Of a DNA stretch of 64,000 bases, positions 57,488 to 64,000 are shown in pieces. Positions within the stretch are counted from its first letter, which is position 1, and each line of letters opens with the position of its first letter. The notes below the pieces were generated by a model that had not been told where the DNA came from, ran no database searches, and saw nothing but the letters and a program-made list of their open reading frames with translations. Source of the stretch: JAVJSD01 sp040219575 (GTDB lineage: Bacteria > Planctomycetota > Planctomycetia > Pirellulales > Pirellulaceae); contig JAVJSD010000063.1 of assembly GCA_040219575.1 (NCBI GenBank), positions 62,001 to 126,000 of the forward strand. The letters are read 5' to 3'. A program made the position numbers and the translations under genes.

Positions 57488-59119
57488 CTACAACGCGTCG
57501 GAATCATGCCCGCGCGACCAGCGGCGGTAGGCGAAAAAGGCGGGCACGCCGAGCGAGATCATCAACATGCCGAACCCGCTCTCCAGTGGTTTGCCGCGCA
57601 GGATCTCCCACAGGAACCAGCCGTAGACCGCGATGAACACCAGCGGTACGACGGGATAGCCGGGCGTGTGATAACTGCGGGGCAAGTCCGGTCGCCGCAT
57701 CCGCAGCACGATCAGGGCCAGCACCGCCAGGGCGTAAAACACGCTCGCCGAGAAGATCACGCAATTCGTCGCCAGATCGAAGATCGTGCCGGTCTTGAGA
57801 CTCTCGACGAATTCCCGGCCGAGATTCCAGGTGTAGGCCGACGTGTCGACATCGAACACCAGCGCCTTGGCGACCGATGCGAGCACCACCAGGCCGATGG
57901 CCATGGCGGCGGTCACGAAGATCGCCGCGGCGGGCGTGCGAAAGGTGGCGTGCACCCGGCCCAGGTCGCGAAAGAACACGCCGTCGCGCCCCATGGCGAA
58001 GGTGATTCGCGGCGCGGTAAGCAGGTTGGTGTTGATCGCGCCGAAGGTGCTGCACATGATCACACCGGCGATCATCACCACGCCCGCCGGCCCAATCAAC
58101 CGCTGCAACATGTCGCCCGCGGCGGTGGCCTTCACCACCCGGCCGCCTTCGGCCGCGTTGCGGACTCCGACATCGCGCACCTCGGCCATCGTGAGCACGC
58201 CGTGGTAAGCGAAATTGGCCGCCAGGTACAGCACAATCAGAATTCCCACGCCGCCGATCAGCGCCAACGGAATATTGCGTTGCGGACGCCGGACTTCTTC
58301 CGCCAGCGGCGTGATGCCGTGCCATCCGTTGTAGGCCCACATCACGGCGATCAACACCGCCGCGATCTGCACACCGAGGCCCGGCGGCGCTGTTTCTCCC
58401 GCGATCGGTTGGGGCGTGATCGTGGTGGCGTAGTTCGCCGGATCGATGCCGCCGCCATTGACCGCCAACACAATGATCGGCATCAAAGCCACCAGGGCCA
58501 GCACGCCGGCCTTGATGATCGTCACCACCAACTGCATCCAGCCGCCCCACACCACGCCCAAAATGTTCACTCCCGCCAATGCGGCGATCACCACCGCCAC
58601 CATCAGCACCTCTCCCGTGGCGTTGACGAACACGACGGTCGGACCCGAGGAAGTCGACGAGGAGGACAGCAGTTGCTCGATCAGCCAGATCAATTGTCCG
58701 ATGAACACCACCGACAGCGCCGCGATCGACCCCGGCACGCGGATCAAGAACTCCGTCCAACCGAACAGGAACGCCACGGGGCGGCCGTAAGCCTCCCGCA
58801 GGTAAACGTACAATCCGCCCGCTTGCGGCAGCATGGTGGCGAGTTCGGCGAAGCACAGCGCGCCGAGGATGCACAGCACGCCGCCCGCCACCCACACGCT
58901 GATGATCAGCGGAAAGTTGCCCGCGTCCGCCGCGATGGTGCCCGGCTTGAGGAAGATGCCCGAGCCGATCACGTTGCCCACCACCACGGCGGTGGCCATG
59001 GCGGGGCCGAGCGCCCGATGCAGCTTGTGCACCGGCTTCTTGGGCGGAACTCCCGCTTCGTCGGGCGATGGCGGCGCGGCGTCTTCGCCCGGTTCGCGAT
59101 CGGTGGAAACGTCGGTCAT
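57488..59119 (-). CDS. APC-superfamily amino-acid permease
   Basis: 543 residues with about 12-14 membrane helices. The N-terminus (LHRALGPAMATAVVVGNVIGSGIFLKPG) is the APC helix-1 motif GSGIF. GLYVYLREAYGRPVAFLFGWTEFLI and AYNGWHGITPLAEEVRRPQRNIP follow the family pattern, and the C-terminal GYPVVPLVFIAVYGWFLWE is typical. A ~60-residue Pro/Asp/Glu-rich N-terminal extension precedes the first helix. It probably exchanges or imports amino acids. It starts 10 bases after the esterase gene on the same strand, so the two are co-transcribed. Confidence 0.9.
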   Translation of the reverse strand: MTDVSTDREPGEDAAPPSPDEAGVPPKKPVHKLHRALGPAMATAVVVGNVIGSGIFLKPGTIAADAGNFPLIISVWVAGGVLCILGALCFAELATMLPQAGGLYVYLREAYGRPVAFLFGWTEFLIRVPGSIAALSVVFIGQLIWLIEQLLSSSSTSSGPTVVFVNATGEVLMVAVVIAALAGVNILGVVWGGWMQLVVTIIKAGVLALVALMPIIVLAVNGGGIDPANYATTITPQPIAGETAPPGLGVQIAAVLIAVMWAYNGWHGITPLAEEVRRPQRNIPLALIGGVGILIVLYLAANFAYHGVLTMAEVRDVGVRNAAEGGRVVKATAAGDMLQRLIGPAGVVMIAGVIMCSTFGAINTNLLTAPRITFAMGRDGVFFRDLGRVHATFRTPAAAIFVTAAMAIGLVVLASVAKALVFDVDTSAYTWNLGREFVESLKTGTIFDLATNCVIFSASVFYALAVLALIVLRMRRPDLPRSYHTPGYPVVPLVFIAVYGWFLWEILRGKPLESGFGMLMISLGVPAFFAYRRWSRGHDSDAL

Positions 59120-59129
59120 GCGGCTGGCG

Positions 59130-60017
59130 TCAGCGTTTCTCGAGCAGATTCATGTTCCGCAACCAGCCCTCGCAGCTCTTAGGCCAGGTGGAGCTGCGGT
59201 AGGCGGTGGGACGCAGTCCGAATCCGTGGCCGCCGTTGGCGTACACGTGCACTTCGGAAGGGACCTTGGCCTTCTTCAGCGCCAGAAACATGTGGACGCT
59301 GTTTTCCGGCGAGTGGCCGTCGTCGAAAGCGTGAGCGAAGAAAGTGGGTGGTGACTTGGCGTCGACGCGAATCTCCGGCGTCAACTCGCCGTCTTCCTGC
59401 AAATAGGCGGGGTAGATCAGCACCACGAAGTCGGGGCGGCAGCTTTGCTTGTCGACGTCGTCGATCGGCTCATAGTTTCGCTTGTCGTAGTTCGTGGCGG
59501 TGGTCGCCGAAAGGTGGCCGCCGGCCGAGAAGCCGAGGATGCCCAACCGCGTCGGATCGACGCCCCATTTGTCGGCGTTGGCCCGGCACAGCGACAGCGC
59601 CCGCTGCGCGTCTTGCAGCGGGGCGTCGTGCTTCTCGCGGTCCTTGCGGCGCGGCACGCGGTACTTCAGCACAATGCCGGTCACGCCGATTGAGTTCAGC
59701 CACTCGGCCACCTCGGTTCCCTCCAGGTCCCAAGCCAGAATGTTGTAGCCGCCGCCCGGACAGATCAACACCGCCGCGCCCGTGTCGATGGCGGCGTCGG
59801 GCTTGTAGACCGTAAGCGTGGGAACCGTGACGTTGTGGATCCGCAGGACCGGCTTGGCGCCATCGCCCTGCACCGCCTTCTCCTCCTCGACGTCGCCCTT
59901 TTCGCCAGGCGCTTTTCCCGGCCAGACGTTAAGCGTGGTTGGTTCGGCGGCCTGCGCCACAAGCGCCAGAAACAACAGCAACACAGACGACGGGGCGAGA
60001 ACCGTAGAGCATTTCAC
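59130..60017 (-). CDS. Exported alpha/beta hydrolase, acetyl-xylan-esterase-like
   Basis: 295 residues from a GTG at 60017, with GAGG upstream. A TTG at 60038 is an alternative. The signal peptide (VLLLFLALVAQAAE) is followed by NVWPGKAPGEKGD, the usual start of planctomycete BD-FAE-like hydrolases. The oxyanion region reads LICPGGGYNILAWDLEG. The nucleophile elbow GFSAGG contains the catalytic Ser, followed by the acidic member in the FFAHAFDDGHSP region and His in YANGGHGFGLRP. It probably removes ester groups from polysaccharides. It is the first gene of a pair with the amino-acid permease. Confidence 0.88.
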   Translation of the reverse strand: MKCSTVLAPSSVLLLFLALVAQAAEPTTLNVWPGKAPGEKGDVEEEKAVQGDGAKPVLRIHNVTVPTLTVYKPDAAIDTGAAVLICPGGGYNILAWDLEGTEVAEWLNSIGVTGIVLKYRVPRRKDREKHDAPLQDAQRALSLCRANADKWGVDPTRLGILGFSAGGHLSATTATNYDKRNYEPIDDVDKQSCRPDFVVLIYPAYLQEDGELTPEIRVDAKSPPTFFAHAFDDGHSPENSVHMFLALKKAKVPSEVHVYANGGHGFGLRPTAYRSSTWPKSCEGWLRNMNLLEKR

Positions 60018-60241
60018 GACGGAAGACCTCGGGGGCAAGGTGGAGCGATTCAGATTTGCAGCGTTCGCATTGTAGTCGAAACCCCGACCACAATCGACGA
60101 ACCCTCACCACGCCCCGCCCATGAAGACGATTGCAATGGTCGCGAAAATGCAGCGAGCGCAAAGCGGCGCAGCGTTGAATTCGACGTCGGCATGACGGAT
60201 GATGAACGCTCCCCCTTCTCTCTCCCGCTGGAGGTCTCGCC

Positions 60242-62413
60242 GTGGCCCTGTCGTTCCGTCCGCTTGCCTTGCTGCTGGTCGCCGTTTGGGCGACGGCGCC
60301 GACTTCCATGGCCGCGAAGATTTCGGTCGACGCATCGGCCTACCCGAAGGCGAGTCGCGTCGCGGTTGAGGAAACGGCCGCCGTGGGCGACTCCGCGTCG
60401 CGTCTTTCCATTCGCTGGCCGACCGGCGACGAACAGCAACAGGCCCGCTGCGTAATCAACCTCGCAGGCGACAAGCCGCTGATTGAATCGCTCGGCCTGT
60501 CGGCGGCCGGCGGGGAGTTCGAGACGCTGCTGACCGACGTCGATCCGGTGGTGTACGTCACCGTCGGCAGCCGACGTGTGCCGGGCGGGAAGCCGGACGA
60601 TCAGAAATGGCAGGTGTTCTTCGACAAACCGGCCAATCGTCCGCACGACACGTTTGTCTCCAAACTCGACCTGCAGCGGGTGACCGTCGCCGGAAACGAA
60701 CAACGCGCCAGCATCACCATCGACAAGCTCTCCGCGGGCGAGTTTCACGGTTCGTTGCAATTGAATTTCTACGCCGACTGCCGTCTGCTGCATATCGAGG
60801 CGCTGCTGGAAACCGACGAGGACGGACGGGCCATCCTCTACGACGCCGGCCTGGTGGGCGATACGGCCCCGTGGAAGACCATCGCCTGGATGGACTCGCA
60901 GCGGCGCATGCAAGGAGCGACGATCAACCAAGGAAACCGGCCGGCCGAACAAACGCCGAAGTCGCGGCATCGTACGATCCTCGCCGAATTCACCCACGGC
61001 TCGATCGCCTGCTTTTCGCCGCCGCATCAGTTTCATTTTCCGCGCGACTGGAGCGACAACTTCGGCTACGTTTGGTACGGAGCCGGGCATCGCGGCGTCG
61101 ACAAACGCTTCGGCTTCGGAGTGCAACAGGACAAGGCGGGCGGCCGGGCGTTCGTGCCGTGGTTCAATGCTCCGCCGGGAGTTCCGCATCGGATGGGCGT
61201 TTTCTATCTGCTGAGCGATGGAAACGCGGAACAGGCGCTGCAGCAGACGCTCCGCTACACGCACGGCGATCGCTTTCCAGAACTGCCCGGCTATCTAACG
61301 ATGACCAGCCATTACCACATGGCGATCAGCGAGGCCGCCTTGCAGCGTAAGCAACGGGGCCAGCCAGAGATCACGCCCGACTTCGTGAACGTATTCAAAG
61401 ACATGAACGTGAACATGGTCCACCTCGGCGAGTTCCATGGCGACGGCCATCAGAAGGACGAGGGGCCTCTGCGTCTGCCTGAGATGCAGACGATGTTTCA
61501 CGAATGCCGGCGGCTCTCGGACGAAAAGCTGCTCTTGATCCCCGGCGAGGAAGTGAACGCCTTCCTGGGCCTGCCCGAGCCCGGCAAACATCCCGGCCAT
61601 TGGATGAGCCTGTTTCCCAAACCGGTCTATTGGACGATGAAGCCCGACGACCCGCGGCCGTTTGTCGAGGAGACCGAACAGTACGGCCGCGTTTACCACG
61701 TCGGCGACCGCGGCGACATGGTGCGGCTGATCAAGGAGGAAGACGGCCTGGTGTGGGCGGCGCATCCACGAATCAAGGCGTCGAGCTGGACGCCCGACAT
61801 CTTTCGCAACGAGGACTTCTTCCTCGCCGACTACTGGTTGGGCGGGGCCTGGAAGGCGATGCCGGCGGACTTGTCCGAGGATCGGTTGGGGATCCGCGTG
61901 CTCGACCTGCTCGACGACATGGCCAACTGGGGGCACAAGAAGTACGTGCTGGGCGAGGTCGACGTGTTCAAGATCGACGGCACGCACGAGTTGTACGCGC
62001 ACATGAACATCAACTACCTGAAAATGGACCGCCTGCCGAAGTTCGACGAAGGATGGCGGCCGGTGATGGACGTGTTGCGCGACGGCAAGTTCTTCGTCAG
62101 CACCGGCGAAGTGCTGATTCCCGACTTCAAGGTGAACGGCCGCGAGAGCGGCGACCGGCCGAAGCTGGATGAGGACGGGGGAGCACGAATCGAGGCCCGG
62201 GTCTCCTGGACGTTTCCCCCCGCGTTTCTGCTGTTGGTCTCCGGCGACGGAGAGCATGTGCATCAGGAGAAGATCGATCTCGGCGAAGAGTCGGCCTTCC
62301 GCGAAACGCGATTCAACTTCTCCCGCAATCTGCGAGGACGACGCTGGCTGCGGCTGGAAGTATGGGACGTCGCCGGCAACGGCGCGTTCACGCAACCGGT
62401 TTGGCTCGAGTGA
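60242..62413 (+). CDS. Exported PHP-like metal-dependent phosphoesterase-type protein
   Basis: 723 residues from GTG 60242, with GGAGG seven bases upstream. A signal peptide (about 1-24) is followed by a beta-rich domain (~25-330) and a middle-to-C-terminal domain with PHP-like His/Asp features: TSHYHMAISEAAL, MVHLGEFHGDGH, LIPGEEVNAFLG and VWAAHPRI. The last 140 residues are a beta domain (GEVLIPDFKVNG...ARIEARVSWTFP). PHP-type proteins bind two or three metals and hydrolyse phosphoesters. Planctomycete members of this kind are uncharacterised, so the assignment is tentative. Confidence 0.65.
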   Translation: MALSFRPLALLLVAVWATAPTSMAAKISVDASAYPKASRVAVEETAAVGDSASRLSIRWPTGDEQQQARCVINLAGDKPLIESLGLSAAGGEFETLLTDVDPVVYVTVGSRRVPGGKPDDQKWQVFFDKPANRPHDTFVSKLDLQRVTVAGNEQRASITIDKLSAGEFHGSLQLNFYADCRLLHIEALLETDEDGRAILYDAGLVGDTAPWKTIAWMDSQRRMQGATINQGNRPAEQTPKSRHRTILAEFTHGSIACFSPPHQFHFPRDWSDNFGYVWYGAGHRGVDKRFGFGVQQDKAGGRAFVPWFNAPPGVPHRMGVFYLLSDGNAEQALQQTLRYTHGDRFPELPGYLTMTSHYHMAISEAALQRKQRGQPEITPDFVNVFKDMNVNMVHLGEFHGDGHQKDEGPLRLPEMQTMFHECRRLSDEKLLLIPGEEVNAFLGLPEPGKHPGHWMSLFPKPVYWTMKPDDPRPFVEETEQYGRVYHVGDRGDMVRLIKEEDGLVWAAHPRIKASSWTPDIFRNEDFFLADYWLGGAWKAMPADLSEDRLGIRVLDLLDDMANWGHKKYVLGEVDVFKIDGTHELYAHMNINYLKMDRLPKFDEGWRPVMDVLRDGKFFVSTGEVLIPDFKVNGRESGDRPKLDEDGGARIEARVSWTFPPAFLLLVSGDGEHVHQEKIDLGEESAFRETRFNFSRNLRGRRWLRLEVWDVAGNGAFTQPVWLE

Positions 62414-62435
62414 GCCGCCGGCCCCCGCGCATCAC

Positions 62436-62506
62436 TCCAAGCCGACGGCTTCGCCGTCGTGATGCTGCTTGAGTGTTTGCAACGACGGCGAAGCCGTCGG
62501 CTTGGA
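62436..62506. terminator. 25-bp perfect inverted repeat between convergent genes
   Basis: The arms at 62436-62460 and 62482-62506 are exact reverse complements (25 bases each), with a 21-base loop. Each arm also contains CGACGGCTTCGCCGTCG, itself a palindrome. It sits between convergent genes (plus-strand stop 62413, minus-strand stop 62519), the right place for a bidirectional terminator. Confidence 0.75.
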
Positions 62507-62518
62507 TGGCCGTTCGTC

Positions 62519-63685
62519 CTACGGCAACGGCGGGCCGAGGCGGATCGCGCGGAGCCAGACGCCGCCGCCGTGATTCTGGAATCCGAGATAGCCCTTGAGC
62601 AGCCGCTCCTCGAGTAGTGGGAACGATTCGACGTCGGCGTCGACGATGACGACGCCGTTATGCGTCACGCGGTAGCTTTGCCCGCGGGTTTGAATTTCGA
62701 GCTGGTTCCACTCACCCGCCGGTCGGCCGACGTGCTGCGTGGAAGGGGCGACGGCGTACACGCTGCCGGTGAACTGGTAGGGCTTGAGCTTGGCGTATCG
62801 CTCGGCGTGGTCGTCGAGCAGTTGAATCTCGACGCCGGCGTCTTTTCCGTGATGGTTGCCGCTTTCCGGCACGCGAACATAGACACCGGAGTTGCCGCCT
62901 TCCTTCACCTTGTACTGCAATCGCAGGTCGAAGTCGCCATACTGCTGCTTGCTACGGAGCCAGGGGCCCTTTTCCTCCAGGCCGACCAGCACGCCGTCCT
63001 CTACGGCCCAACATGCGGCCGCCTCGGCGTCGGCGCCCTCCCAGCCGCTGAAGTCGCGGCCGTTGAACAGCGACTGGTAGCCGAGTTCCGTCACCTGCAG
63101 GTTGCGGAACAGGAATTGGCCGCCGCCGGGGACCTCGGATTGAATGCCGATATATCCGCTCGGCGCCTCGAGCGCGTCTTCGACCTTCCAGGCCGGCTTG
63201 CCGTTGATCTCCAGCGCGGCGCTGGCGCCGACCACCGTCAGCTTGAAGCGATTCCAATCGCCGGGCTTGATCAGCCCCATCGGGCCGGTCTCTTTCGCCC
63301 CCAGTAGCGCGCCTTCCTTGCCTTGCAGCAGATTCACCTGATAGCGATTCGGCCAGTTCTTCCCTTCGGCCGGCAGTTCGCTGCGGATGTAAATGCCAGA
63401 GTCGTATTTCTCTTCGCGCAGCGCCTTCCACTCCAATTCGAGCACGAAATCGGCGTAGCGTTGATTGGTGCGAAGGAAGCCATCGCCGTCCTTCAGCAGA
63501 ATCGCGCCGTCGGTGACGACCGCATCGCAGCCGGTCACCTGCCAGCCCTCGAGCGTCTTGCCGTCGAAAAGGCTGATCGTGTAGCCCGCTTCGGCGGCGC
63601 TTTCATCGGCTCCCAAGACAAGACCGGGGGCGAGCGATGCAGTCAACACAATCAACAACGATGCGGCGTGAAGGGGCGGTTTCAT
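62519..63685 (-). CDS. Exported protein with two DUF1080 (3-keto-disaccharide hydrolase-type) domains
   Basis: 388 residues from ATG 63685. A signal peptide (HAASLLIVLTASLAPGLVLGA) is followed by two tandem jelly-roll domains with the DUF1080 starts: YTISLFDGKTLEGWQ (about residue 34) and YQSLFNGRDFSGWE (about residue 198). Each has a later WNxxxI/WNRFKLTV and GYIGIQ/GYLGFQNHG end motif. DUF1080 domains are found in 3-keto-glycoside hydrolases and lectins of planctomycetes. The duplication within one chain suggests carbohydrate binding in two sites. It is convergent with the PHP-like gene. Confidence 0.9.
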   Translation of the reverse strand: MKPPLHAASLLIVLTASLAPGLVLGADESAAEAGYTISLFDGKTLEGWQVTGCDAVVTDGAILLKDGDGFLRTNQRYADFVLELEWKALREEKYDSGIYIRSELPAEGKNWPNRYQVNLLQGKEGALLGAKETGPMGLIKPGDWNRFKLTVVGASAALEINGKPAWKVEDALEAPSGYIGIQSEVPGGGQFLFRNLQVTELGYQSLFNGRDFSGWEGADAEAAACWAVEDGVLVGLEEKGPWLRSKQQYGDFDLRLQYKVKEGGNSGVYVRVPESGNHHGKDAGVEIQLLDDHAERYAKLKPYQFTGSVYAVAPSTQHVGRPAGEWNQLEIQTRGQSYRVTHNGVVIVDADVESFPLLEERLLKGYLGFQNHGGGVWLRAIRLGPPLP

Positions 63686-63926
63686 GGGAGGCTTCCGTAG
63701 GGAGGGACGCGAGGTGGTCGTCGCTGGCGGGCGATTGATGGTGCGCATTATAGCCTCGCCAACCGCCCGGGAGCACGTGCCGCGGGGGAGCAGCACAATT
63801 TCGTGACCGGGACGGCCGACACCCGACGCCGCCGACCGTTGACCATCGCGCCTTCGGCGAACAAACTGGAGATTGCCGGTAGGTCGACGGACGAAACATC
63901 TTTCTTCCGCATGGTTTTACGACACG

Positions 63927-64000
63927 ATGCCGCTTAAGGTCCGCTGCGCGTGTGGACAGGTGCTAAAGGTCCCCGAAACTCGGGCCGGGACCCGCGTGCG
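63927..64000 (+). CDS. N-terminus of a zinc-ribbon protein (runs off the window)
   Basis: The visible 24 residues are MPLKVRCACGQVLKVPETRA followed by GTRVR. This matches the start of planctomycete proteins with an N-terminal CXC...CXXC zinc ribbon (MPLKFRCxCGQxLxVPxxLAGKxxKCPxC). The second cysteine pair is beyond the window. The rest of the protein is unknown. Confidence 0.6.
   Translation, partial: MPLKVRCACGQVLKVPETRAGTRV

Overview
The window is GC-rich and gene-dense and reads as a chromosome segment from a planctomycete, most likely of the Pirellulales type. The markers are a DUF1501 protein paired with a PSCyt1/PSD1 (DUF1549/DUF1553) cytochrome-like protein, a ceramidase-like protein, DUF1080 jelly-roll proteins, three Hanks-type kinases with planctomycete architectures, an LEPRxLL-type giant surface protein, a planctomycete ECF sigma factor, and small 'NPYxSP' membrane proteins. 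Strong Shine-Dalgarno sequences are rare, so many starts are chosen from signal peptides and overlaps. No rRNA, CRISPR array or intact insertion sequence was seen.

Layout. 0-9 kb: a partial giant AsmA/TamB-like membrane protein, a secreted CAP-domain protein, a PlsC acyltransferase, a YfcE-type phosphodiesterase, a His/Asp-rich lipoprotein and a secreted Cys-rich low-complexity protein. 9-16 kb: a tightly overlapping three-gene operon (membrane protein, arrestin-like protein, P-loop ATPase), the menaquinone gene mqnE, and a Ski2-like helicase. 15.7-24 kb: a soluble protein kinase, an 880-base gene-poor stretch, then the minus-strand PSCyt1/PSD1 - small membrane protein - DUF1501 - ceramidase-like cluster. 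24.2-28.3 kb: a molybdenum hydroxylase operon ([2Fe-2S], Mo and FAD subunits plus a small Cys protein) closed by a strong terminator. 28.4-31.8 kb: two paralogous zinc-ribbon membrane proteins with a 42-residue membrane peptide between them, an integrase remnant next to tRNA-Arg(ACG), a SpoU methyltransferase and an HD protein. 32-36.5 kb: a sodium:solute symporter overlapping a creatininase-family amidohydrolase, then a double metallo-beta-lactamase protein. 36.5-43.8 kb: ECF sigma factor, kinase fused to an FGE-like domain, and a giant RTX/Ig surface protein. 44-51.8 kb: a type VI secretion-like group (TssK, TssL, a TssM shortened at its third membrane helix, an ExbD-like lipoprotein), with an outer-membrane beta-barrel protein and a PAAR protein on the other strand. 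52-64 kb: carbohydrate and extracellular functions (GH42-like protein, kinase with extracellular jelly-roll, amino-acid permease with an esterase, PHP-like protein, double DUF1080 protein) and the start of a zinc-ribbon protein.

The most unusual points are the following. The molybdenum hydroxylase iron-sulfur subunit has all four ligands of its plant-type [2Fe-2S] cluster changed from Cys to Ser, while the second cluster is intact. The T6SS-like locus has a TssM that stops right after its third membrane helix and has a degenerate P-loop. A 72-nt dispersed hairpin repeat occurs in two inverted copies with a third, shorter relative.
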